Below are positions 32,870-41,269 of a DNA stretch of 64,000 bases, piece by piece. Positions within the stretch are counted from its first letter, which is position 1. Each line of letters starts with the position of its first letter. The translations under genes and the position numbers were made by a program. This stretch comes from Lachnospiraceae bacterium. GTDB taxonomy: Bacteria > Bacillota > Clostridia > Lachnospirales > Lachnospiraceae. The stretch covers positions 1 to 64,000 of the forward strand of contig JAILEQ010000062.1 in the NCBI GenBank assembly GCA_024687305.1. The letters are read 5' to 3'. Under the pieces are notes generated by a model, which was given only the letters and a program-made list of their open reading frames with translations, was not told where the DNA came from and did not search any database.

Positions 32870-34387
32870 TTAGAGATTGCTCTTTGCGTCACTTCGGCCT
32901 AAATACATTACGGAAAATGTCAAAAACAGTGCGATCAAAAGGAGTGAAAAGATCCCGAATTTGGCGTAATCGGCTGAGAGATCGCGCTGGTTCATGGCAA
33001 GGTCAAAAAGTGAGAAGGGTGTTGCGTAATAGCGACCTTTAGCGACGCAGCCCACACCCGCCATGCCGCCTATGAAGGCGATCGCTATGGGGATCACGAA
33101 ATTTCTTATCACGAGCGAAACAAAGATCTGGAATGCGCAGATCGCGAAAGCACCAATCATTCCCATGATAAGCCAGCCGGGAAGACCTACGGGGAGACTT
33201 CCTTCAACTTGCACAAGCTTGCCGGATAAAAGATATAAGAGCGCGATCCAAACGATCGAAAGTGCCGTAACAAAGCAGGTAGCAGCAAATTTTCCGAGAA
33301 CTATCTTTATCGGTCTTTCGTGCGTAAGAAGTATGTTCATATTTGTCCCCGCGTGTTCAACTCTCCATATACATCCGGCGAATATTCCTATTATCACAGG
33401 CATAAAGAAATAGCATATGAAAAGCGTATGCTGTGTCCAAAGCGAATACCAGCCTTCGGTGAGGATGGCAATATTTGCGGTGTAATTAAGCGTTCCGATG
33501 ATCGCCGCAATAACGGGCACTATGAAAAATGCATACCATGCGGGAGAACCCTTTAGTTTCATGAATTCCGCGGGACGTTTGTGAATCTTTACGTCCAAAG
33601 AAGCGGTTTTGGTGTGTTTTCTTTGGGCCTCTTCAACTCCTGTTTTTTTAAGAAGCAATGCGGAAATAAAGCATAATATTGCTATCCAGCCGATATGTAT
33701 GAGTATAGGGGTAAGACTTAACCCGGTGAGCACAAAAGCGGTCTCGCCCGACTCCCGATCCCACTGCATCTGTACGAACGAGGACGTTACAAAGCCACCC
33801 CACGGGAGTATCTTCTGAAAAGGCGATTCGGGAAGGAATGCCGAGAACAGTCCCATGAAACTTCCTATTATGCCGACCGATACTCCTGCGGCCTGATTGC
33901 GTATAAAGTAAGAGAGCATAAGCTGGAGGCTAAAAAGCGTCATGGCGGTCAAAAACGTTACAAGCGCGTGATAGAGCATGTAAACGTGGTCATAGGTTGT
34001 CGGAAACTTTAGTAACGGCATAAGTATATGTATGCCCGCACACTGCAAAAGCGTCAAAAACGCGATCGAAAGAGTGCCGTATAAGTATTTTGTAAAGAAT
34101 AATCTTGCGGGAGTCGTGAAGGTATACATGCACTTTAACATGTCGCCTTTATGCTCAAAGTCCATAAGTCTTGAGGCGAGTGCTGCGCTCACGACCGGTA
34201 AGAACAATGAGTTTACGATCGGCATGTTGTAAAAGAGTACCATCCAGCCGTCTTCCATGCCTGATTTTTTGCCGTTGTTGGCGTATATGAAAAAGATCTC
34301 TGCAAGTACCGCTCCGATCAAAAGGAGCGTGTCACGGCGTCTCTTATGCTTTTTGTGTTCTATTATAAAATCACTTATGATGCTCAT
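32870..34387 (-). CDS. ABC-2 type permease, two fused halves (lantibiotic-immunity-like)
   Basis: 505 residues, about twelve membrane segments in two similar halves. Each half opens with a cluster of helices followed by a loop of the type LMDFEHKGDMLKCMYTFTTPARLFFTKYL (half 1, about 70-98) or CIWRVEHAGTNMNILLTHERPIKIVLGKFA (half 2, about 338-367). NisE/NisG-type permeases are separate ~250-residue proteins, so this looks like a fusion of two. It overlaps no other gene and starts 5 bp after the ATPase gene, with which it is cotranscribed. Likely role: export or sensing of a cell-wall-active peptide. Confidence 0.8.
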   Translation of the reverse strand: MSIISDFIIEHKKHKRRRDTLLLIGAVLAEIFFIYANNGKKSGMEDGWMVLFYNMPIVNSLFLPVVSAALASRLMDFEHKGDMLKCMYTFTTPARLFFTKYLYGTLSIAFLTLLQCAGIHILMPLLKFPTTYDHVYMLYHALVTFLTAMTLFSLQLMLSYFIRNQAAGVSVGIIGSFMGLFSAFLPESPFQKILPWGGFVTSSFVQMQWDRESGETAFVLTGLSLTPILIHIGWIAILCFISALLLKKTGVEEAQRKHTKTASLDVKIHKRPAEFMKLKGSPAWYAFFIVPVIAAIIGTLNYTANIAILTEGWYSLWTQHTLFICYFFMPVIIGIFAGCIWRVEHAGTNMNILLTHERPIKIVLGKFAATCFVTALSIVWIALLYLLSGKLVQVEGSLPVGLPGWLIMGMIGAFAICAFQIFVSLVIRNFVIPIAIAFIGGMAGVGCVAKGRYYATPFSLFDLAMNQRDLSADYAKFGIFSLLLIALFLTFSVMYLGRSDAKSNL

Positions 34388-34392
34388 TTTCT

Positions 34393-35112
34393 TTATACTC
34401 CTTTAGTCATTTCAAGAAATACTTCTTCCAGACTTGCATTTCCTTTTTCAAGTTCGGATAAAGGGCCTTGATAGATCATCTCGCCTTTGTTGATGATCCC
34501 GACGTAATCGGCGATCTGCTCGACTTCCGAGAGAAGATGGCTTGATATGATCACCGTGCAGCCGTACGTGGCGGGGATGCGCTTGATAAGTTCCCTGATC
34601 TCGTTGATTCCTGCGGGATCGAGACCGTTCGTGGGCTCGTCCAGAATGATGAGTTCGGGGTTGCCCATGAGTGCCATCGCAATTCCGAGGCGCTGTTTCA
34701 TACCAAGAGAATAAGTCTTGACTTTGTCGTCTTTTCTATCATAGAGGGATACCGTTCTTAAAGCGCTTTCGATATCGGACGCGGACAGATGCTTGTATTT
34801 TGCTATGATCTCAAGATTTTCCCGACCGGTTAAGTGACCGTAGAAGCCGGGGCTTTCTATAAGGCTTCCTGTTTTTTGATTGATCTTAAAGCGGGTAGCG
34901 GGGTTCATCATGCTTCCGAGTATGCGTGCGTTTCCGCCATCGGGCTTTATGAGGCCCAAAAGAAGCTTCATGGTGGTCGTTTTACCCGCACCGTTGGGAC
35001 CTAAAAATCCGTATACGCAGCCTGCCGGTACGGCGAGATTTAAGTTTCTTACGCGGTATTTTGAGCCGCTTCTTTTGCAAAGATGGTTTGTTTCAATTAT
35101 AAAATCATTCAT
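34393..35112 (-). CDS. ABC transporter ATPase, BcrA/NisF-like
   Basis: 239 residues. Walker A GPNGAGKTT (about 36-44), Q-loop region with GSLIESPGFYGHLTG (the pattern of lantibiotic-immunity ATPases), signature YSLGMKQRLG, Walker B LIILDEPTNGLD and the H-loop ISSHLL. It pairs with the 505-residue permease downstream. The ATG follows AGGAGG. It is divergently arranged with a response regulator/kinase pair, the classic layout for detection and detoxification of peptide antibiotics. Confidence 0.92.
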   Translation of the reverse strand: MNDFIIETNHLCKRSGSKYRVRNLNLAVPAGCVYGFLGPNGAGKTTTMKLLLGLIKPDGGNARILGSMMNPATRFKINQKTGSLIESPGFYGHLTGRENLEIIAKYKHLSASDIESALRTVSLYDRKDDKVKTYSLGMKQRLGIAMALMGNPELIILDEPTNGLDPAGINEIRELIKRIPATYGCTVIISSHLLSEVEQIADYVGIINKGEMIYQGPLSELEKGNASLEEVFLEMTKGV

Positions 35113-35158
35113 TTCTGTGTCCTCCTGTTTGCTGTTGAGTTTATGGTAAAATGCCTTT

Positions 35159-35199
35159 CTTACGAAAACATGACGGCTACCTTACGATTACCTTACAAA
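35159..35199. promoter_or_regulatory. Phased direct repeats, candidate OmpR-type regulator sites
   Basis: CTTACGA at 35159 and 35181, and CTTACAA at 35192, lie 22 and 11 bp apart in the divergent intergenic region. The 11-bp units TACCTTACGAT/TACCTTACAAA are head-to-tail. This is the phasing used by OmpR/PhoB-type regulators. It lies upstream of the ABC genes, with TATAAT at 35234-35239 for the regulator gene. Confidence 0.5.
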
Positions 35200-35258
35200 T
35201 GCGTTTTTGACTTTTACGGGGCAAAGAAATATGTATAATGAAAGTGCGAGGTGACAAC

Positions 35259-35957
35259 ATGATTCTTTCGGAAAGCAGAATTTTGCTGGTAGATGATGAA
35301 AAGAAAATACTGGAATTAAACGAAAAGCTTTTAAAAGATAACGGTTTTACGACGGTATTTACGGCATCAGACGGATATGAGGCGGAGCTTATAATGGAAA
35401 AAGAACGCGTCGATCTGGCGGTGCTCGATATAATGATGCCCGGTGTCGACGGTCTTTCTTTATATGAATCGTGGCAAAAGAAAGGGAAAGGGATCCCGGT
35501 CATTTTTCTTTCTGCCAGAGATGAAGAAGCAAGCAGATTGAGGGGACTTGGACTCGGAGCCGACGATTATGTTACAAAGCCTTACACGCCCGAAGAACTT
35601 TTGCTTAGGATAAAAGCGGTTTTGAGGCGTACGTATCACCTTACGGAAAACAGGGTGGTGGAGCTTGGAGCGGTGAAGATCGATCTGTCTTCGGGTATTG
35701 TGAAAAGGCCCGATGGCGATGTGGAACTTACTGCAAAGGAGTTTTTGCTGTTTTCAAAGCTTAATGACAATCGTGGAAAGATCGTTTCTTTGAATATACT
35801 TTTGGATACGCTTTGGGAGGACGGAAGTTACGGACTTGAAAATTCTTTGATGGTCCACGTGAGAAGGCTTCGTGAGAAGATAGAAGAGGATCCGTCGAAA
35901 CCCGTGTATTTACAGACCGTCAGGGGGCTTGGTTACAGACTTAACAACGGAGGATGA
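35259..35957 (+). CDS. OmpR-family response regulator
   Basis: 232 residues from the ATG after GCGAGGTG (an upstream in-frame ATG at 35238 has no ribosome site). Receiver: D12/D13, phosphoacceptor D57 in VLDIMMPGVDG, K in VTKPYTP. Winged helix at about 132-230 with ELTAKEFLLFSKL and VHVRRLREKI. It forms a tight pair with the next kinase gene (5 bp) and presumably controls the divergent ABC genes. Confidence 0.93.
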   Translation: MILSESRILLVDDEKKILELNEKLLKDNGFTTVFTASDGYEAELIMEKERVDLAVLDIMMPGVDGLSLYESWQKKGKGIPVIFLSARDEEASRLRGLGLGADDYVTKPYTPEELLLRIKAVLRRTYHLTENRVVELGAVKIDLSSGIVKRPDGDVELTAKEFLLFSKLNDNRGKIVSLNILLDTLWEDGSYGLENSLMVHVRRLREKIEEDPSKPVYLQTVRGLGYRLNNGG

Positions 35958-35961
35958 TTAC

Positions 35962-37131
35962 ATGAAGATGTTTTTTGGCTATCTGGCATCGATGATGATG
36001 GTGCTTGTGTCACTTTTTATAGTGGATATAGCCGTTATTTCGATCATAAATCTTAAGACTATGGGTACGAAGGGCATATTGGATGTAAGAGATGTGTCTC
36101 AAAGTATTACGTGTGTTGACGGCACCTATTCGCTTGAATCGGGTATGGAAGATCTGCTTGATAAGTATTCGTCTTTTGCCATGCTGATCGCAGATAACGG
36201 TGAAGTTGTGTGGGAGTACGCCAAACCTGTCGAGGTGCCCGATCATTATGATATGAAGGATGTGGTTTCTTTTGCCCGCTGGTACTTAAAAGACTATCCC
36301 GTTTACACGTGGGCATCGGACGACGGAATAGTGGTGCTGGGGCTTCCGAAAAAAACGGTCTGGAAGTATCCGCTTGATTTCAATATGACCACAATAAGCG
36401 GGTTGATGCGTTCCGTGCCGTATATTATTATTATAAATGCGGTGATACTCATATTGCTGCCAATCCTTATTACGAAGCATTGGATAAATCTTCGCGAGCG
36501 CTCACGGACGGCGTGGATAGCGGGAGTTTCGCACGATATCAGGACGCCGTTGAGCCTTGTGCTTGCGTCGGTGGAAAAGGGCAGTGTTGCCGAGAAGCAG
36601 TGTTTTAAGATCCGCGATCTCATAGGCAACCTAAACACCGAGAACAAGCTCGATTCGGGAACCGGCAAGTGGGTTGACGAAAAGATCGCGCTCGTGCCGC
36701 TTTTAAGAGAGATTGTCTGCGATTATATAAACAGTTACGGCGACGAGTATACGTTTGAGGCAAATATAGACGAAAGCCTCGGGGATTTCACTGTAAATGC
36801 GGATCTTAGTCTGATAAGACGTATGATCGACAATCTGATAACAAATGCAGTTTTACACAATGATGGTGGCTGTACCATTCAGGTTACGCTTGAACCGATC
36901 ATAAACAGGAGCAAAACACGGATATCGGGAGCAAAGCTCACCGTTTCGGATAACGGCCGAGGCGCAGATGCCGGCAAGATAAAAGCACTCAATGCAGGGA
37001 TTAAGAACAATTATCTTCCCGAGCACGGTCTCGGGCTCAGGGTCGTAAAAGAGGTTGCAAAAAAATACAGGTATCCTGTCAGATTTTCATCAAACCAAGG
37101 CTCATTCTTCAAATGTGAGATTTATTTTTAA
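35962..37131 (+). CDS. Sensor histidine kinase of the lantibiotic-sensing type
   Basis: 389 residues from the ATG after GGAGG (35962). Helix 1 at about 5-27, extracellular segment (about 30-150), helix 2 at about 151-172, then a kinase core with the H-box VSHDIRTPLSL (H191), N-box NLITNAVLHND, G1 DNGRGADAGK and G2 HGLGLRVV. A short extracellular domain with this arrangement is typical of kinases that monitor peptide antibiotics with an ABC transporter. Confidence 0.9.
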   Translation: MKMFFGYLASMMMVLVSLFIVDIAVISIINLKTMGTKGILDVRDVSQSITCVDGTYSLESGMEDLLDKYSSFAMLIADNGEVVWEYAKPVEVPDHYDMKDVVSFARWYLKDYPVYTWASDDGIVVLGLPKKTVWKYPLDFNMTTISGLMRSVPYIIIINAVILILLPILITKHWINLRERSRTAWIAGVSHDIRTPLSLVLASVEKGSVAEKQCFKIRDLIGNLNTENKLDSGTGKWVDEKIALVPLLREIVCDYINSYGDEYTFEANIDESLGDFTVNADLSLIRRMIDNLITNAVLHNDGGCTIQVTLEPIINRSKTRISGAKLTVSDNGRGADAGKIKALNAGIKNNYLPEHGLGLRVVKEVAKKYRYPVRFSSNQGSFFKCEIYF

Positions 37132-37161
37132 CCATAGGGGACGGTGGTGTTGGTTCATTTT
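37130..37161. repeat. REP-like element after the kinase gene
   Basis: AACCATAGGGGACGGTGGTG continuing to TTGGTTCATTTT. It shares the core GGGGACGGTGGTG and the TTCATTTT end with the copy inside the gene at 22589. Confidence 0.7.
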
Positions 37162-37203
37162 TGAGAGTAAGACCACTGCCGAGATATATGAGGAGAGAAT
37201 ATA

Positions 37204-37674
37204 ATGAATATCGTTTATAAGAAACTTACTGAAGCCGAACTAAAAACATTTATAAACATGAGGATCGCTCAGCTTACCGAAGAATACACTTCGGAAGGAA
37301 GAAAAGTTCCCGAAGGCGTCGACCTTGAGGCTGCGCTTTTTGATTTCTATCACAGACACATGGCTGACGGTACGTTTGTATCGTGGCTGGCGATGGACGG
37401 AGATAAGATAATCGGTACGAGCGGAATGAGTTTTGTCGAAAAGCCCCCGTATTTTACCTGTCCGACGGGAAGACTCGGACTTTTATCGAGTATGTACACC
37501 GATCCGGATTACAGAAGAATGGGTATTGCCAAGGAACTTCTCCACAGAGTGGTCGAAGAGGCAAGAGCCTACGGTTGCGGCGCCGTTCACATCACCGCTT
37601 CGAATATGGGTGTAAAGCTTTATACCGCATACGGATTTGAACATAACGGGAATTTTATGCAGTATAAACTGTAG
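37204..37674 (+). CDS. GNAT-family N-acetyltransferase
   Basis: 156 residues. Acetyl-CoA-binding motif A is clear: LLSSMYTDPDYRRMGIAKELLHR, with the R/Q-x-x-G-x-G/A pattern as RRMGIA, and the motif B loop THITASNMGVKLYTAYGFEHNG follows. GNAT enzymes acetylate amines on small molecules, tRNA or proteins. Strong site GAGGAGAG. No partner indicates the substrate. Confidence 0.92.
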   Translation: MNIVYKKLTEAELKTFINMRIAQLTEEYTSEGRKVPEGVDLEAALFDFYHRHMADGTFVSWLAMDGDKIIGTSGMSFVEKPPYFTCPTGRLGLLSSMYTDPDYRRMGIAKELLHRVVEEARAYGCGAVHITASNMGVKLYTAYGFEHNGNFMQYKL

Positions 37675-37753
37675 TTTTTTCCGTTTGGGAATATAATGAA
37701 ATATAGTGAAATATAGTGCGATTGAGCATAATCTTGAAGCGGAAGTGTTTAAA

Positions 37754-38299
37754 ATGGAATTGTTTACAGGCAGACCCAAGGATGTTGAGGGACGTTTACA
37801 AAGAGAGATTCGGACTTATGACTTCCTTGATTCTTTAGAGATAGAATATCAAAGGACCGACCATGAGGCGGCGAAAACAATGGAGGCATGCGAAGAGATC
37901 GATAAGGTGCTCGGAGTGCTGATGTGCAAGAATCTCTTTCTTTGTAACAGGCAGAAAACGGCGTTTTATCTTTTGCTGATGCCCGGAGACAAGAAGTTCA
38001 AAACAAAGGAGCTGTCGGCGCAGATCAATTCGGCAAGACTGTCTTTTGCCGAGGCCGAAGATATGATCAGATATCTCAATATCGAGCCCGGTGCGGTGAG
38101 CGTCATGGGACTTATGAACGATAATGATCATGCGGTGCAGCTTCTTATAGACGAGGACGTTTTAAAAGGTGAGTTTCTGGGCTGCCACCCATGCGTAAAT
38201 ACATCAAGCCTTAAACTCAAGACCGAGGATGTGATCAAAAAGTTTCTGCCCGCTGTCGAACACGATTATGTGACGGTTCATCTGGTAGGCGAAGATTGA
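37754..38299 (+). CDS. YbaK/ProX-type prolyl-tRNA editing deacylase (PrdX-like), copy 2
   Basis: 181 residues from the ATG at 37754 (GGAAGTG site). Nearly collinear with the copy at 15791-16336: about 38 differences in 181, no gaps. All conserved family segments (CKNLFLCNRQK, KFKTKELSAQIN, GCHPCVNTSS) are unchanged, so both copies look functional. The duplicates are 22 kb apart, not in tandem. A terminator follows. Confidence 0.88.
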   Translation: MELFTGRPKDVEGRLQREIRTYDFLDSLEIEYQRTDHEAAKTMEACEEIDKVLGVLMCKNLFLCNRQKTAFYLLLMPGDKKFKTKELSAQINSARLSFAEAEDMIRYLNIEPGAVSVMGLMNDNDHAVQLLIDEDVLKGEFLGCHPCVNTSSLKLKTEDVIKKFLPAVEHDYVTVHLVGED

Positions 38300-38305
38300 A
38301 AATGG

Positions 38306-38330
38306 CGGGAGGGTTATTCCTCCCGTTTTT
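38306..38330 (+). terminator. Intrinsic terminator
   Basis: CGGGAGG (38306-38312) and CCTCCCG (38319-38325) plus T5, right after the deacylase gene. Confidence 0.9.
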
Positions 38331-38347
38331 ACATTATAAAGCGAGTA

Positions 38348-38397
38348 TTGACTAAACAACTTAGGAGTGATAACATTTCGTGTTAGCCAAGACTAAC
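38348..38397 (+). promoter_or_regulatory. Promoter 1 with downstream TTAGCC inverted repeat
   Basis: TTGACT (38348-38353), 17 bp, TAACAT (38371-38376), then GTTAGCCAAGACTAAC at 38382-38397 just downstream of the -10. The box resembles the DtxR/IdeR-type metal-repressor site, and one sits in the same place at the second promoter. Confidence 0.6.
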
Positions 38398-38442
38398 TAC
38401 ATCATTTTAATTGCATGTCGGAGCATTGATTGCCAAATGGAG

Positions 38443-38496
38443 TGGCAACGCCTCTTTTGCAAATGTATACTCTCCAATGGTTAGCCAATGCTAACC
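38443..38496 (+). promoter_or_regulatory. Promoter 2 with downstream TTAGCC inverted repeat
   Basis: TGGCAA (38443-38448), 17 bp and TATACT (38466-38471), then the perfect 7-bp inverted repeat GGTTAGC-CAAT-GCTAACC at 38479-38496, where it would block transcription start. Same box-to-promoter spacing as promoter 1. Metal control is inferred from the ZIP gene downstream. Confidence 0.6.
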
Positions 38497-38506
38497 AAAG
38501 AATATA

Positions 38507-38661
38507 TTGAAGTTGTACAACACCGCCGCACGCTGGAAAAGCGGTAACCGGCAGACCATTCTCGGAGCCGGACTCAGTTTTCAGACGTTTGTGTTCATAC
38601 CTCTTTGGGGTATCAGTCGGCGATCGGAACCAACTGCGGTGCCAAAAACTTCATAGGTTAA
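38507..38661 (+). pseudogene. Decayed remnant resembling the second half of a MATE efflux transporter
   Basis: One frame reads ...ILGAGLSFQTFVFIPLWGIS and, after a one-base shift near 38615, continues AIGTNCGAKNFIG then stop. MATE proteins show F-IPLWGIS-x-G/A-(x)-IGTNxGAK at this spot, so this looks like a broken MATE piece of about 50 residues between the promoters and the AraC gene. The rest is missing. Match is by eye. Confidence 0.45.
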
Positions 38662-38679
38662 CGAGGTAAAATTGGTGTT

Positions 38680-39645
38680 ATGAAGGACAAAGAAAAAATT
38701 GTGAAAGATTCGGGGGAAATGTTTAACAAGTATATGCATCTTATATCGTCATCGGAGCTTGAACAGACCTACAGATTGAAAAGCGATACAGGCGAAGGGA
38801 TAATGCGTCGGTATAACGTATCGAGAGGTATATATTACATTTATTCCGAGATTGAAAAGTATTATCCCCTATATCAGGAACAAAGGCAGCTCGTAAGGCA
38901 CATAGAGATAATGTACATGGTGGAAGGCCATGCCGATTTCGAGATGGAGGGCAAACGCTGGGCTTCGGCGAATACCGGTGATGTGTGTATTTTCAGCAGC
39001 AATGTCGCCACGAAAAATTGCATAGTGGGTCCGAAGGGCATGCGGTGCATAAGCATAGTCGTCTGTATAGACGATGCGGCGGAAGAACTCAACCGATTGC
39101 TCGGTACGGATGCGTTTGACAAAGATAAGATATATGAAGGCGTATTGAGCGCAGACAACTGTATATGTTTTGCCGCGACTGATATGCTGAAGGTAATATT
39201 CAACCAGTTGATGCAGCTTCCTGACACTTACGGTGATCATTATCGAAAACTGCTGACGTATCAGACGATCATCGCGACGATGGATGTAAAGGGCAGGAAA
39301 GCCACCGATCAGCAGTATTTCAGTAAAGATACGGAAAACAAAGTTCATGAAGCGCGCAAGATACTCGGAACGGATATTTCTATAAACATTTCGATCGAAG
39401 AGCTTTCTGCAAGAGTAAAATTGAACAGAACCACCTTGCAAAAAGTGTTTAAGCAGATGTATGGTATGACTATATTCGAGTACAGAACACAGATTAGGAT
39501 TCAGGAAGCAAAGAATCTTATACTGGAGGGCAATCATACGATAACCGAGATAGCAGGTTTCGTAGGGTATTGTAATGCCAGCAAGTTTTCCGCTTCCTTC
39601 AAAAAGATCACGGGAGTAAGTCCCAGTGAATTCGGAAGATATTGA
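38680..39645 (+). CDS. AraC-family transcriptional regulator
   Basis: 321 residues. An N-terminal cupin-like sensor (about 60-140, FEMEGKRWASANTGDVCIFSS) and a C-terminal AraC DNA-binding pair of helix-turn-helix motifs (about 225-320, ELSARVKLNRTTLQKVFK and EIAGFVGYCNASKFSASFKKITGVSP). The layout resembles PchR-type regulators that respond to metal chelates. It lies downstream of two promoters with TTAGCC boxes and ends within the ribosome site of the ZIP gene (11 bp spacing), so they are cotranscribed. Confidence 0.85.
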   Translation: MKDKEKIVKDSGEMFNKYMHLISSSELEQTYRLKSDTGEGIMRRYNVSRGIYYIYSEIEKYYPLYQEQRQLVRHIEIMYMVEGHADFEMEGKRWASANTGDVCIFSSNVATKNCIVGPKGMRCISIVVCIDDAAEELNRLLGTDAFDKDKIYEGVLSADNCICFAATDMLKVIFNQLMQLPDTYGDHYRKLLTYQTIIATMDVKGRKATDQQYFSKDTENKVHEARKILGTDISINISIEELSARVKLNRTTLQKVFKQMYGMTIFEYRTQIRIQEAKNLILEGNHTITEIAGFVGYCNASKFSASFKKITGVSPSEFGRY

Positions 39646-39655
39646 GGTGACAGAC

Positions 39656-40438
39656 ATGACCGGAAAAGTACTTATAGGAATATTGATTCCGTTTTTGGGA
39701 ACGGCACTCGGTTCAGCGTGCGTGTTCTTTATGAAAAAGGAACTAAGCAACAAGGTTCAGAAAGCGCTGGCGGGGTTTGCTAGCGGAGTTATGGTTGCGG
39801 CTTCGATATGGAGTCTTATAATACCTGCAATGGAGCAATGCGAATCGATGGGGAGATTAAGTTTTCTGCCTGCGTTCATCGGTTTCTGGCTCGGAATACT
39901 GTTCCTTTTGTTTTTGGACAGTGTTATCCCGCATCTTCATTTAAACGCCGATAAAGCCGAAGGACCGAGGGCAAAACTTAAAAGAACGACGATGATGGTT
40001 CTTGCGGTGACGCTTCATAACATTCCCGAAGGAATGGCTGTCGGAGTTGTCTATGCAGGCTTCATCTCGGGAAACGACATAATAACCGCAGGCGGAGCAC
40101 TCGCTCTTGCACTCGGTATAGCGATCCAGAACTTCCCCGAAGGCGCCATCATCTCGATGCCGCTTCGCGCAGAAGGAAAGAGCACGGGAAAGGCATTTTT
40201 AGACGGTGTTTTGTCGGGCGCGGTTGAACCGATAGGAGCGCTTCTTATCATTTTGACGGCCGGTTTCTTTGTGCCTGTTATGCCGTACTTTTTATGTTTT
40301 GCAGCCGGTGCGATGATGTATGTTGTTGTGGAGGAACTGATTCCGGAAATGTCCGAAGGAGAGCATTCGAACATCGGAGTGGTGATGTTTGCGGTCGGTT
40401 TCACGATCATGATGGCTCTTGATGTAGCACTTGGATAG
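39656..40438 (+). CDS. ZIP-family metal transporter
   Basis: 260 residues from the ATG after TTGAGGTGAC (39656). Eight predicted membrane helices. The ZIP metal-binding helices have HNIPEGMAVG (about 121-130) and NFPEGAIIS (about 161-169), the ZupT/GufA pattern that carries Zn2+, Fe2+ or Mn2+. Cotranscribed with the AraC regulator. The TTAGCC boxes suggest that expression falls when metal is plentiful. Confidence 0.9.
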   Translation: MTGKVLIGILIPFLGTALGSACVFFMKKELSNKVQKALAGFASGVMVAASIWSLIIPAMEQCESMGRLSFLPAFIGFWLGILFLLFLDSVIPHLHLNADKAEGPRAKLKRTTMMVLAVTLHNIPEGMAVGVVYAGFISGNDIITAGGALALALGIAIQNFPEGAIISMPLRAEGKSTGKAFLDGVLSGAVEPIGALLIILTAGFFVPVMPYFLCFAAGAMMYVVVEELIPEMSEGEHSNIGVVMFAVGFTIMMALDVALG

Positions 40439-40446
40439 ATCGATAC

Positions 40447-40479
40447 AAAAAGGCGTATTGCGAGCAATACGCTTTTTTT
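40447..40479 (+). terminator. Intrinsic terminator
   Basis: AAAAAGGCGTATTG, loop CGAG, CAATACGC and T7. The core hairpin is base-for-base the same as at 29399-29418. Confidence 0.93.
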
Positions 40480-40581
40480 GTTTTATAGAAAATGTATAAG
40501 TTCGGGTTTGGATAATATGGATTTGAACTGAACGGGTGTTTTTGATAAAATAATAGAAGTTATTATTTGAAGGAGGCTTGT

Positions 40582-41241
40582 ATGGGTTTATTTGACAAAG
40601 TATTGGCAGGGGCATCAACGGGGAGTACCACGTCGGATATGAGCGCGGAATGGACAAAAGACAGGACGGTTGTATTAAAGGGAACGCCGGAAAGCCTTGA
40701 TGAGGTTAAGGCGGCGGTCGATCTTACCGATCCGGGAAGCGTTTGCGCATATTGGCTTTACAGCGTTATGGCCATGACGGCCGATTACGATATCGGTATG
40801 AGCATGATGAAGTTTCTTTATGCCGACATTGAGCCATTCGGAAGAGGATTTACGGAAGGCGGAGCATCGGGAAAAGCAGGATGGGATTCGTTCTTTAACG
40901 ACAGACTTAAAGACGATGATTACAGATGGCTTCCGAGAGCATATTTTGCAGGTGCAGTTGCTTCCAACGGTTTTAAACCCGAAACGCCTCTAAGCGTGGA
41001 ACTTCATTACAACGAGCCTAACACGACTACGATAAACGGACAGAGTCTTGAAGCCCTGGGACGTCTTAACATAGTTTATGCGGTTAAGAGCAATGCAGCA
41101 GGCAATCTGGTTAACATAACTGTGAGCAAGTTTGAAGGCAGTGACAGATGGTACGTAACCAGCGGTTCATCATCAGCCGGTATTTTCTACGACCAGAGAT
41201 CTGCACTTACAGCAGAGGCAAAAGAAAAATTATATTCATAA
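40582..41241 (+). CDS. Conserved protein of unknown function
   Basis: 219 residues from the ATG after GAAGGAGG (an in-frame TTG lies 15 bp upstream). Soluble, no signal peptide. Notable stretches: GSVCAYWLYSVMAMTADYDIGM, FGRGFTEGGASGKAGW, DYRWLPRAYF and NEPNTTTING. The pattern looks like a conserved clostridial cytosolic family (possibly DUF6935) that I cannot confirm. Short gap to the GH26 gene (28 bp). Confidence 0.7.
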   Translation: MGLFDKVLAGASTGSTTSDMSAEWTKDRTVVLKGTPESLDEVKAAVDLTDPGSVCAYWLYSVMAMTADYDIGMSMMKFLYADIEPFGRGFTEGGASGKAGWDSFFNDRLKDDDYRWLPRAYFAGAVASNGFKPETPLSVELHYNEPNTTTINGQSLEALGRLNIVYAVKSNAAGNLVNITVSKFEGSDRWYVTSGSSSAGIFYDQRSALTAEAKEKLYS

Positions 41242-41269
41242 AAAGTTTACATAACAGGAAGATATTATT

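Noticed and set aside
38869-39753. 294-residue minus-strand frame across the AraC gene and ZIP start
   Set aside because: Antisense to two recognised genes and crosses their boundary; no ribosome site.
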